Source: Cerioporus squamosus
Lineage: Eukaryota > Basidiomycota > Agaricomycetes > Polyporales > Polyporaceae
Direction of reading: 5' to 3'
Assembly (NCBI GenBank): GCA_022592435.1
Contig: JABYQS010000099.1
Coordinates: forward strand, 62,001 to 126,000
Length of the DNA: 64,000 bases
This document shows, piece after piece, positions 12,001 through 24,700 of this stretch; the first letter of the stretch is position 1; each line of letters starts with the position of its first letter. Made by a program: the position numbers and the translations under genes. A model generated the notes under the pieces. It worked only from the letters and a program-made list of their open reading frames with translations. It searched no databases and had not been told where the DNA came from.

Positions 12001-14315
12001 GGTTGCCCCCACCACCAACGGCGACCACGGCTTCGACGTCAAGGAGATGAAGGAGGCCACGCCCGAGGTGCACGACACCTTCTCGTTCCACCACCTCAAC
12101 TACACCGTGCCCGTTGGCAAGGGCGAGACCCGCCAGCTCCTCCAGGACGTCTCTGGCTACGTGCCGCCAGGCAAGCTCACTGCGCTCATGGGCGAGTCTG
12201 GGGCTGGTAAGACGACGCTGCTCAACGTATTGGCTGAGCGCACGACTATGGGTGTCGTCACTGGCGATCGGTTCATGAACGGACATCCGCTCCCGGTCGA
12301 CTTCCAGGCTCACACGTAGGTGTATCTATTGCTCAGTATCGAATATGCGCCTTACGAACCTTCGTCGCAGCGGATATTGCCAGCAGATGGATACGCATCA
12401 GCCCAATGCTACTGTTCGCGAGGCGTTGCTGTTCTCTGCATGCCTCCGTCAGCCGAAGGAGGTTCCTCTGGCAGAGAAGAAGGCCTAGTACGTTCGATTA
12501 TTTCTACCTTCAGCTGACGCGGTCACTAACCCCCTGTTGCAGCGTCGAGAAGGTCCTGAAGATGTGCGGTCTTGAGGCGTACGCCGACGCAGTTGTCGGC
12601 TCGCTCGGAGTCGAGCACCGCAAGCGCACTACGATCGCCGTCGAGCTCGTCGCCAAACCGTCCCTCATCTTCCTCGACGAGCCTACCTCTGGTCTCGACT
12701 CGCAGAGCGCATGGGCCATCACGAGCTTCCTTCGCGATCTTGCCGACAGCGGCCAGGCCATCGTCTGTACGATCCACCAACCTTCGGCTGAGCTGTTCCA
12801 GGTGTTCGATAGACTGCTGCTCTTGAAGAAGGGCGGACAGACGGTATACTTCGGTGACATCGGTCCGCGCTCGAGCATCATGATCAACTACTTCGAGAGG
12901 AACGGTGCTCGGAAGTGTGGTGACGCTGAGAACCCGTGAGTGCTCCGCGTACTCGTTGACTTGTGGCTCGAGACTGACTGGTGCTCCTCTGCAGTGCGGA
13001 GTACATCCTGGAAGCTATCGGTGCTGGTGCCACTGCTACCACCGACGTCGATTGGTATCAAGCGTGGCAGAAGTCAGCCGAGGCCGCTCGTCTCCAGGAG
13101 GACCTCGAGCGCATCCACTCGGAGGGCCGGAGCAAGCCGCCCGTGCAGGCTCGTCTCCAGAGCCAGTATCCGACGTCGTGGTTCTACCAGATGGGTCTTC
13201 TGTTGAAGCGCGACGCGCAAGCTCACTGGCGCGACCCGACCTATCTCATCGCGAAGATTGCCCTCAACGCCGCGTCGGCTCTGCTCATCGGGTTCACGTT
13301 CTTCAAGGCCAAGACGACTATCCAGGGCACCCAGAATCATCTCTTCGTAAGTCCATCGGACAATGCCCGTCGAGTGCATGGAGGCTGACGAGTTTCTCTC
13401 AGGCGATCTTCATGTCTATGATCATCAGTGTCCCGCTCTCGAACCAGCTGCAGGTGCCGTTCATCGAGATGCGTAAGATCTTCGAGGTTCGCGAGCGCCA
13501 CAGCCGGATGTATAGCTGGACGGCCTTGGTGACCTCGCAGATCCTCATTGAGATCCCGTGGAACATCCTTGGCTCCTCGTTGTACTTCCTCTGCTGGTAC
13601 TGGACCGTTGGCTTCCCCTCGTCGCGCGCGGGCTTCACGTACTTCATCCTCGGCTTCTGGTTCCCGCTGTACTACACGACTATCGGCCAGGCTGTCGCTG
13701 CGATGTCGCCGAACGCTGAGATCGCCGCATTGTTGTTCAGCTTCCTCTTCTCCTTCGTGCTCACCTTGTAAGTGACCCTCATCCATCTATATCACGTGAT
13801 ACTAACCATAATTCTCTAGCAACGGTGTCCTGCAGCCGTTCAGCCAGCTCGGGTGGTGGAGGTGGATGTACCGCCTGTCGCCATACACCTACCTCATCGA
13901 GGCGCTCCTCGGCCAGGCACTCGGGCGGATGCCCATCCAGTGCTCCGACGTCGAGCTTGTCACGATCCAGCCACCCTCAGGCCAATCGTGCTCCAGCTAC
14001 ATGGGACCGTATATTTCCATGGCTGGCGGGTACATCACGAACCCGAACGCGACGAGCGATTGCCGGTACTGCACGTTCAGCACGACGGACGCGTTCCTCG
14101 GGACGAGCTTCAACATCTTCTACTCGCACCATTGGCGGAACGTTGGTATCTTCGCTGCGTTCATCTGCTTCAACGTGAGTCCCCTTCTTCCTGCGCGCCG
14201 CGGCGGTAGTGCAAGGACTCGACGGCTAACGTGTTTTGATTCGCAGATTTTCTGTATCTACATGTTCACGTACATCTTCCGCATCAAGAAGGGCAGCTTG
14301 TTCCGCCGCTCGTGA
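9038..14315 (+). CDS. PDR-type (ABCG) multidrug efflux ABC transporter, copy 1
   Basis: A full-size fungal pleiotropic drug resistance pump with topology NBD-TMD-NBD-TMD in about 14 exons, roughly 1,480 residues. It would export hydrophobic toxins and drugs across the plasma membrane using ATP. NBD1 has the degenerate fungal Walker [13 protein letters not shown] (Cys for Lys), signature [15 protein letters not shown] and a Walker B ending [13 protein letters not shown]1 includes [19 protein letters not shown] and the [12 protein letters not shown] block. NBD2 has canonical Walker [14 protein letters not shown]-loop [11 protein letters not shown], the diverged signature [13 protein letters not shown] and Walker [20 protein letters not shown]2 ends [19 protein letters not shown]. 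This asymmetric pair of catalytic sites is normal for fungal PDR proteins. The start [10 protein letters not shown] aligns with [11 protein letters not shown] of the paralogue at 57.4-62.6 kb. All exons join in frame. Confidence 0.95.
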
Positions 14316-15731
14316 GCGCGCTCGCGTCCGTCGCTCTCTATCCACATATCCTCGTAATGCCATAATGCTCCCCCGCATTGCGCGTGTAGATCGTAGTATA
14401 CTCCTGCGCCGTCTAGACAATAGATATACACCTACACGCCCCCTCCACGTCTTCCATGCTTCACGCGTCACGCTTCGCGCACATATTCCTTGCTTTTCGT
14501 ACCGTACACACTGAGGCCTGAAAACGGACAGTTAGGCGATAGTCAGTATATAGAACGAGTAGAATCCAGTACGTATATTAGCGATCTCGATCCATTGTAA
14601 CGATACAGCACTCTTGGTTATACATCTGTGGCAATCTGCTTTGAGCTAGTAACGTTCTTCGTCGAGTATATGCGAAGCTTCCAAGATGTGGATTCATGAC
14701 CTCAGTCGTAGGTGGGTGCCTCAGCATTTTAGAGTACTTACCTTCAACTCCGTCTTACCAGTGGCACGTTATAACCTCTCCGAATCTATTCCTGCGCATG
14801 TTGTTCGGGGTCCATATCTCGAGCGAACGACAGTCGCCGGAAGAAGCAGGTGTCCGAAGATGTTATAAGCGTGAAGTAGTGCGAAGGAAGGTATGGACAT
14901 CTATGATGACGTCACGCGTCCTCCTGCGCGACGTGAATGAACGTCCGCCAGCTCACCCGCGCCAGGGCCCAGGGGAGTATAGAAGGAGGAGGAAGCAGCT
15001 ACCGATGTGCGAAGACTCCTTTCCCGCTTCACCTGCCTGCGAATCGGACGTCCGGACATGATTGTCCAGTAGAGACCGCACTCCCGACGTCGAAGTCTAT
15101 GGCTAGCGACCTTGGGCTATCTAGGTGTGCTCTACTGTTGCCTTGTGGCGTCGTACTACTGAGCAACTATGGCGTGTATTGAGCAGTGTACTTGACGTTT
15201 TACACGCATACGAACGGCTGCCTGTTTACGTGTCGCATCAACCCGCGTCCGAGTCGACGACGTTAACCGGCGCGCCGATGCGTCAACTTGAGGCTGAGTG
15301 GCTTTCACAGGCGAGAAAGACGCATTGTATCGGGCATATATCGAGGTCTGTCTTGCAACAATATACCTCTTTGTTGTGCTGAAGTCTCAAGGATGCCTGT
15401 CAACTTTCCAGTCCCGCTACGAATGGCCCGGGGAAATCGGACACCGGGCGTCTCAGACTCAGGCGCGGTCACATGCTGATACGCGACCGCGTGTATGCCT
15501 GCCCTAAAGGCCTTGTTGAACGCCGACTTGAACATCCCAATCACAGCGTCTATTCCCCAGCGCGTCGTTCCGCAAGCACTTCTCCGTCCTCCATTGTCGT
15601 TGCTGGTCCTCAAGATCACCCTGCTTTGTCTATATCCAACGCTCTCCGGGACTTCGACGACAATTTACGACGACATCCGCCTCTCCCTCGACACTTCGCC
15701 GACCTGACATGTTCTGAACTGCCTGCCTGTG
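14316..15731. other. Intergenic region between PDR copy 1 and the giant gene
   Basis: It holds the 3' flank of the transporter and the promoter and leader of the giant gene. The last 200 nt before 15732 are rich in C and T, as in fungal leaders. No other gene is supported. Confidence 0.5.
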
Positions 15732-18700
15732 ATGACTAGTTACTCGTCCTCGAGCGGGGAACCGAGGTCTCCCCTCTTCGGGACGGCCACGTTCTCCACG
15801 CTCTCCCCAACTCAAACACCCTATTCTTCCTCAAGATACACTTATTCCGAGCGCTCAGGTATGTCAACTTAGTCTCGCTGCTCCCGACCCCTTACCAAAC
15901 CCTGGTAGCAACCCCCATTGGTTCCAACACTGGGAGCGAGTTGTCCTCTCCCCGTCAGATGCGGAGGATTATCGTCTCCCCTTCTCCAGACTCCGATTCC
16001 GAAACCTATACAGACGAAAACTCCCTGGACGACGTGCGTGAAGTAGAGGCCGCCCTCAGCCTGGTCGAAGACGAAATCGACAACACAGAGGATGCGCTGA
16101 CGGAGTGGTCCCGTGGATCTTCGTCGGTTGGTACGTCTACGTCGTTCACAGGCCAATACAGCGCCGCCACATCCGCGACGCCTTCGAGTTACGTCTCCGA
16201 GGGCTATCGCACTATGACGGACGCCCTCCTCGATCGGGAGCGAAGGGTTCTCAGCACTATCTCGGAGCATACCGAGAATCCGTCGCGCCCGAACTCCTTC
16301 GCTCAGTCGGGCAGCGGCAGCAGGCCGAACACTCAGTACTCCAACAACTCTGGCAACAGAGCGTCCGCCAATCTTGAAGAAAGGCCTTCGCTGGCATTCC
16401 ACTCTCGTGCTGCCACTGATCCCAGTGGTACGCCTGCGACTGGGCGCGTCTTGAACGTTCCCGGGCGCCGAGCTGGCGAGCTCATCGCATTCTTTGAAGA
16501 AAAGCAGACTACCACAGGCAGAGACTCTCCACGACTGTTCGGGCACACTCGTACTCTGTCAGCGCCCATGGGGCCGCGCTCTCCAGCTCCCCGCTCTCCA
16601 GGACCCCGTTCGCCTAGCCCTTACACCACCACGATGAGCCCCTCGATGTCGACCTTTGGACAAACGACCAGCTATGGGTATGGTACGACGACTGGCTACG
16701 GCTCCTCCACCTATGGCTACAGCTCTCGCCCCTCTTCGCCAACGAAGAGCAGGGCAAGCTCATCCCTGTCGTCCTCCGAGCCTATCACTACGATGTCCTC
16801 GTTCATGTCTCCGCCTGCGCGGGGGACAACTTTATCCTCCGATTCGCGCTTCGTCCCTACGACCAGTGAGACGTTCACTCAGTCGCGCAGCGGTCCCAGC
16901 ACCTATACCGGCTCCGGCACGACGACGTCGGGCACGTACACCAATACCTTCACCGGCTTCACCACGACTGCGACCCCTACTGCGTCGTCGCTACGTCGCC
17001 CTCAGACGTCTCCGCGGTCCCCGCTTACCTCAGTGCGGAACATCGTCGCCGCGTGGAAAGAGCGCACTCCCTCGCTCAGCAAGTCCATGCGTTCCAACAC
17101 GACTTCGCCTTCCCCGACCCAGGGTGATGGCCTGTTCAGCGTGCGCAGACGCGCTGATCGCGGCGGCGCGCGTCTGAGAGACCGCGGGGTTGACGAGGCA
17201 GGAAGATCTACAGGAGCACAGAGCGCCGTCGACGCGAGCAGCGGAGACGCGTTGAGCACCAGTGGACTGCTCCCGACGTTCGACATCGACGAATTGGGCC
17301 AGTTCGCCAACGCGGGTGGCGCGCAGGAGGTGAGTTGCCTTTCTCGGACATCTAATCTTATCTCCTCCCCTCCATGTCTCGATGAAAGTGAGAGCATTTC
17401 TGACGTTTCTGCCTTTTCACAGCCACTGAGGATCGGTTTGCTGTGGTATCTCAACGTGCATGCGTCGCCCCCATACCGTTGGCAACGATGCCAGGCCCTT
17501 CTCTATCCACACATGCTCCTGTTGTCCTGGATTGCGCCGGGCGGGGGCAGGGGCATCGTGACACTTGATCTGCTCAACTGCATCGAAGTGCGCTCCGTGC
17601 AGTCGCCCTCGCATCCCAGTGCACAAGATGACGTGGGCACCATCGCCGCTATCGAACAGAGCACGCGAGAGGCCGAGCAGGTCGGACAGTGGGGTACAAC
17701 TGGCGACTTGGGAGACATGACTTTGATGCAGACGCTGTGTCCCTTCCAGCTGTTGTACAGTGATGGAATTGAGAGGTTGGGAGCAGAGAGTCCCAGAGAG
17801 CGAGTACGATGGGTCAGCGCAATCTGGTACGTGCACTTCTTCTGACTGTACTTGTGTATGTCCGCTGACTGGCTTGTGTGCAGGGAGGTACTGGACCGCG
17901 CTATCACTATTCCTGATCGCTCGACTAGCGGTTCACCGACGGGATCTATTCGGACCATCCAGTCCATTACGAGCACGGCAACGTCCCAGTCTGGCACTGG
18001 TTCGCGGTCGACTATCTATGTTCCTCCACTGGACGAGATGTCGGACATCCAGTCTCTGTCCGGCTCCAGCAGCCTCTCTCGTCGGCAGTCCCTCGCGTCT
18101 GCCCACCACACTCGTGCGACAGACGATGCGGCCGTGTCCTCGCAAGGCTATCTCTACCCGGGCGACCCACGCGTGATCGCGCCCAGTCGCAGCAGTTCGT
18201 TGCGTCGTACGAGCTCCATGACCGACCTGGACGAGGAGTTTGCGGATGCATTGCGCCGCGCTCGAGATGGTCGTCCGGGCTTGGGCTTTGGGCTGGGTCT
18301 CGCTGGTGGTATCACAATTGGAGATGGATCGCCTGTCACTGTTTCCAGTGGCCCGAGGTTGGGCGGGAACGTGTACATGTCTCCGCCCCCGAGTGTTGGA
18401 CGAGGTTCGGACAAGAAGAGCCGGTCCTCCGATACTTCGAGCTCGGTGTCCGACGAGGCTTTCTTCTCTGCGCGGTCGACGCCAGACACACGCACGCCTA
18501 CATCCAGCTTCTACTCCTCGTCGTCCTTCACACGTGCACTCACCACTGACACCAAGACGGGGACGGGAACGGGCACAGCACTTGTCACTGACGAGTCGAT
18601 CGAGTTTGCGTCAGGCTCGGGCACGAACATCGTCACCTCCACGCTCTCCTATCGCGGCACAGACTCCGCCTCACATCTGGGAGACTCTCACACCGGCTCG

Positions 18701-21700
18701 AGCGCACTGTACAGCTCGACCTCTCCCTCGCGCAGCAGCCTTACTCGCTCCGGCGGAGTTCGCCGGCGGACTCCCCGCGGTTCCCGCTCGTACACGACCT
18801 CATCCTTCCCAACCGACTCAGAGAGGTATCGGACAAGGAGAACACGTACTCCGGCACGTACAGCTATACGTTGAGCACGCTCGAGAGCTACTCTCGCACG
18901 GGTACGACTCCTACGATGTCGATGTCGATGTCGATGTCGCGCAGTCGCTCCGTCACGCCGACGCCGTCGACGACGTCGTTCACGCACTCCTTGGACGTGC
19001 CGTACAGCAGGAGCGAAACTCAGTCGGAGCCGCGGTCGCCCTCCACCGCGTCGTTCAAAAGTCTCTCGACCATCCCGTCCCTCTCGGATTACGAGACTGC
19101 GTTGGTGTGCGAGACGGAGTACGAGACCGCCCCGAAGTGTCCATCGGAGGTCGCGGAAACGGAGTTCGAGACGGCGCCGGTGTGCACCACCCCTGCGCCG
19201 ACGGAGTACATTACGGCGGAGGTCTGTCCGTCTGAGGTGTCGACAGACTTCAGGACTGCGGAGTGCAGGTGCAAGGACAAGGTTCCAGATTCTGACGAGA
19301 TTAGCATAACTGCTCCCTCGGAGATCCCGACGATTCCTTCATCGGCACCCTCTCCAGTTCAGCGCGACATGGAGCTGGACGAGGCGGACATTCCCCTGCC
19401 ACCATCGTCTTACAGCCCGAGCGAGCCGTCGGAGCACACGCTGACGGAACGCGCTCCGTCCCCCACGACGCTCACGCCTACTTCTCCTACGGAGCCGTCT
19501 CTGGAGTTGACGCCGACGTCGCCTGAGCTGGATGAGTCTATCATTATGACACCTTCCACGATTGAGTTCACAGACGAGTCGCCGACAGAGTCTATTCCTG
19601 GCCCTTCGCCTATCCCGCCGATGTCTGATATGCTCTCCGAGCTGGAGCCCACTATCTCGCTCACGGACGTCTCTACGCCGACGGAATCTTCCATCACGCC
19701 AACGCCTTCGAGCCAGCTCACGCCTACTGTTCCGTCGACCATTTCCCAGCCGGACACTCCTTCCAGCCCTGCCATCCCCGAGTCTGCATGGGGCGCAGAG
19801 ACCGACCAGTCGTACGAGTCGTCTCTCCTCCGAGCGTCGCCCTCAATGGCATCGCAGGCCCTTCCCGAAGGGCCTGACACGTCCTTCGAGACGTCCTTCC
19901 TCAGGCCGAGCGGCACCCCCGTGTCCTCGGAGGAGTCGACGATGCTCACCCCGATCACGGAAGTCAGCCCATCGTCGCCCGTGTCGGAGGTGTCGCCTAC
20001 TTCCGCTGAGCTGACGCCTACGCAGTCGAGCATGTCGCTGCTTCCGGACGTTACCACACCCGTGCCCGTCTCAAGGGACTTCCCTCCTGCTGTGACTGTT
20101 ACGCTGTCCCGTACGCCGTCGACGATCTCGACGGTGTCGTCGGTGTCGATGAGCTCGTCGAGGATCGCGCCGTCCGAATTTGAGCTAGACCTGAGGACTG
20201 AGCCGTCGTTGCTCTCGACGCCGTATACTGAGCCTATCAGACTGTCGGACCAGCCTCCTACCCGGCCGCCATCTGTGAGTTGTGGATCTTAACGCTGACC
20301 CTTCATCGCTAACTCAGATTTGCAGGCTCTGCCACTGATGGTGCCTCTTCCCCCGTCGCCTTCTCCCTCTACGCCGTCGGCATCTATGAAGCTGAGCATC
20401 ACGACGCCGCGCGGAAGTGTCCCCTCCATCGCGTCGAACCTTGATACGATTCCCTCGGATGCTCCCAGTCACATTCTCACTCACGACGTCAACCGCTTGC
20501 TGCAATACCTCAACGACGTCAACGACGCAAGAGGCGCCGAGAGCAAGGAGATGGCAAGTGACATCCAGGACATCAAGGGCACGCTGGAAGATCTGGAGGC
20601 TCTGCTACGAGAGCGGATGTTCCCCGATGCTCCTCCCCCTGTTCCGCGCAAGGATCAGTCCGTAGGTGGCAGCACCATCATTTCGTCGAGGTCCCCGAGA
20701 TACCGAGGAGAGATCGCGCCAGAGAGCCGTGACGGTCCCAGGATCGTCCGAGCAATCTCCCTTTCCCCACCCCCTATCCGCGTCCCTCTGTCGCCCGACA
20801 CGTTGAGCGAGACGATGTCGTTCTTGTCATCGCACCACTCTGACGACCTCAGCTTGATGGAGTCCGAGTCGTACCCGATGGGTATGGACATTCCAGCCTC
20901 GCCGTCCTGGCCCTCGTCTTCTCCTGTCTCCTCGCCGGAGGCTTCGACCTCGTCGTCCCCCACCTCCGCACCTCCGTCTTCGCTCACCCCGTCCGAGGAG
21001 TTGTCCGACATCGGCCTCGGTCATTTGAACGTCCCCCCGCGACGGTTGACTGCATCACTCAGTCCTACTCCACCGCCTCTGTCGTCTTCGCCATCTCCCT
21101 CGACAGTGTCAAGCGGCACTGCACGCCCAATGCCGTCCATCTCGCTTGCCACATTGCGCGATAACCTCGACGGCATACGTCAGCAGATCGCTTCTATGCT
21201 CGATGGGCAGGATGCTACGAATCGCCGCTTGGACGAGCTCCGTGACATGCCACGGGCACAGCCTGCTGCACCCCCGGTGGACCGCTGGGATGAGTTTGCT
21301 GACAGACTGCGTTTGATCGAGGACAACCTCCTGCGACTCCTCGACCGAGCTCGTGTGCAGCCGCGAGTGGACGAGGAGGCCGCTTCCTCGGTTGATACAG
21401 AGACGCGCTCGTTGCTTGATCGCATTGCCAGGGCGCACGAGGATGCAGGTCGTGAGCCGCCTACCATCCATGCACCTATTCCTCGTCAGGCAGGACCTTC
21501 CTTTGACGAGCAGCTCATGGAGATCATGATGTCTGGCCCGCCACCGCCGCAGGGCCAGGTGCAGCCTCCGCCACCTCTCATCCCGTTGGTGTACCGTCCT
21601 GGGCAACGGACTCGACCTCGTAGTGTCAGTCCCGTCTTTGAAGGTGATCTGCCTCAGCGTCCTGGCACGTTCCCGATGATGCGTCCCACTTTCCCCCGTG

Positions 21701-24700
21701 AGACCAGACGTCCTGCCGGAACACGCCCTCCGCCTGTACGAGTTCACCGTGATCAGAGAGCAGGTCCTGTAGCGCCGTCGGAAACTGAAAGCCAAGCTGA
21801 GCCGCCACATGTCATTCCGGGACCCCCTGGAGCTGGTGCACGACCTGTAAGCGGTCCCGATATTGACTTTGATGCACGTGTACGAGGCAACCGCCAACAG
21901 CGACGTCCGGGCACGGACGGCTTCTTCACGGCACAGACGGTACGTAGACTTGCACCTTCATCTGTGGAAGTTGCAGGCTCACGCTATCCATAGGACCAGC
22001 CTACGAGACCTGGCACTGCTCCTCCGGCGGTTGACACCGAGCCGCAGCAGAGCTGGTATCAACCTGCGCCTCAACAACCTCCTGCAGGGGCACCGGTTCC
22101 TCCTCCCGGGGAGACCTATGGACAGCCGCAACCGCCACAGCCTCAATTCATACCGGTTGCTCCTGGGCCTGTAGGTCCCTTTCCGAAGTCTTATCAATGG
22201 GTTATATTGACCATGTCTCGCAGACGGTTGTGCAACTGCCTCCAGCATTCAACGACATCCTCGCTCTCCTTCGGGTAACTCGGCCTTGGTTTTTGAGTCC
22301 TATTTGCGGCTAACACTCGTCCTTACAGGATAACCGGGACGGACAGTTAGCAGGCCTTGAGCAGCAAAGCGAGATCATCAACTACCTAAGGGGTCTGAAC
22401 CAGTGGTTAGAGCGAGATGTGCATGATAGGCACGCTGAGATCCAGGGCGTTTCGGCACGCTTGGAGCAGACGCGCGACGAAGTTATACCGCTCTTGAATC
22501 AAATCGCTGCGGCGTTGCGACGCGAAGGTGCGTTGGTATACTTCTAGAAGAATTGCTTACACTTCTAACCTGAACTTGGTGAATCGATCAGGATTCCCAG
22601 CCGGGGTTCCAGGGGGTGCAGTTCCTCCGCCTGGTTCTGTCGGTGCTGGGCCTGGGAACATTGTTATCCCCCCGACGGTCATACCACCATCAGGGCCGTT
22701 CCCGCACGGTTTTGTACCGTTCGGCCAAGTAGCACCGGACAGAGTACGACCAGGCGGCTTGTTCCCTCAAGAGCGGACGCCGTCTCCGGAGGAGCCCGTC
22801 ATTCCTCCACCACCCCACATGTGGGGAGCACCTCAACCTCCTGTCATCCCTCCCGGAACCTATCCCCATCCCGTCGGTCCCGCCCCTCCGTTCCCTCAGC
22901 CAGTTTACCAAGTGCCGCACACGGAGTCCGAGGGGGATGTTATTCCTCCGCGCCCCTCGCCTAGCCGCTCGTCCGGGAGTAGTTCAACACGCAGTAGATC
23001 CCCAGAGCGCGTGACAATCATCCCACCTCCTGGTGCTGGCCCTGGCTACCAGATGCAACCGGGCATGCCCATGGGGATGCAGCCTGGCATGCCACAGCCA
23101 ATTACTATTGTGCCCCCTCCCGACGGTCATCCTGCGACGGTCATCCATGTAGATGAGTCCACAAGACCATCGAGCCATGGTCGCAGCCGCAGCTCAAGCC
23201 CAGAATACGAGCATCGGCCGACGCCGTCCCCTGCGGAAGCTGTCGCCGCGGACGAAGGTCGAGTGGGCTCTCCACGACAATCATCCCCGCGGAGGGAACA
23301 TGAGGAACCTCGACGAGAGCACGAGTATCACCCTGAGCATGAACACCGACCTTCAGCGGAAGGCGCGCACCCTGGTACTACAGTAGTGGTCGCGCCTGGA
23401 CAACAAGCTGCTCCCAGTCAACCGCAGCCTGCTCCTACAGCACATCCCCCGACAGCGACTAGCCCTACACCTATCATCATCCAACCGCCTATGCAATACG
23501 GGCAGCCGATGTACACTGGTCCAATGGCCCCTGGCGGTATCCCCCAGGTCATACCTGTTCCTACTCATCGCACCCACAGCCCTTCTAGGACAGCGTCGCC
23601 CACTCTACATGATGAACCACGCCCCGTGACGGTGACCATTCGGAGTGGGAGTCATCATTCACCAACGCCATCTACCAGGCGCTCTTCGCGGCGTACTCGT
23701 CCTCGTTCTTACTCTCGGTCACCCACTCGGACCCACTCTCCCCACGAGCACTACATTGTGCAACCCCGATCACGCTCGCATAGTCGAACTCCGCCACCAC
23801 AGCAGCCTACCTTCATCGTTGGGCCTGGCGGGGTCCCAGGGACTATGCCTGGGGTGCAGCCACAGGCACCAGTGATTATACAGCCAGAATCGTCAGGTAG
23901 ACGCATGTTCTCAAGGCCTCCTTCCCCGATCGTCGTTCGCGCATCATCGCCACATCGTACACATCGTTCACATTCTGGTTCTCCGCATCGAACTGTCGTC
24001 GAGCTTCCTGCTTCATCGCGCGGCAGTAGGCCCTATTCTCCACGTGATCCGCATCGTCCTCGTTCGCGCTCTCCTCGCCGTCGCGATGATCCTTATTACG
24101 ACAGCTACCGAACCGACCCCCGTTACCACCGCCCCTACTCTCCCCGAGACGACCGTGATAGGCATCGACGCCGGTCGCGCTCGCCCTACAGCGACGACCG
24201 TGACAGGTACCGACAACGATCACGCTCCCCTCGCTATCGTGACGACCACGACCAAGACCGACGCCGCCCCCGCTCACGTTCGCCGCGTCATGACGATCGC
24301 GACAGACCTCGCTCACGTTCCCCCCGCCCTCATGACGATCGTTACAGGTACCGAACACGATCACGCTCGCCTCGCTATCGTGACGACCACGACCAAGACC
24401 GACGCCGCCCCCGCTCACGTTCCCCGCGTCATGACGATCACGACAGACCTCGCTCACGTTCCCCGCGTTACGATGATCCCGACCGTCGTGGGTCTCCTCG
24501 TACAGCACGACCTCGGTCACGCGACGATTATGACAGACCCAGATCGTCTCGAACTCATGAAGCACCACCAGTGCCCATCGTCGTTACAACTGGTCGCTCG
24601 CACCGTGGGTCGCCCTCCCGTAGGCCCACTGAACGTCCTCCGACAACGCTCGAATTGGGCGAAGAGCCAGAGCATGACGACTATGTACACCGTCCTCAAG

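Noticed and set aside
18871..20292. Long ORF starting MSTLESYSRTGTTPT as a separate Ser/Thr-rich protein gene
   Set aside because: The start sits immediately after an open upstream frame and the Ser-rich composition continues from it. It fits better as part of the giant gene, joined by splicing near 18820-18870.
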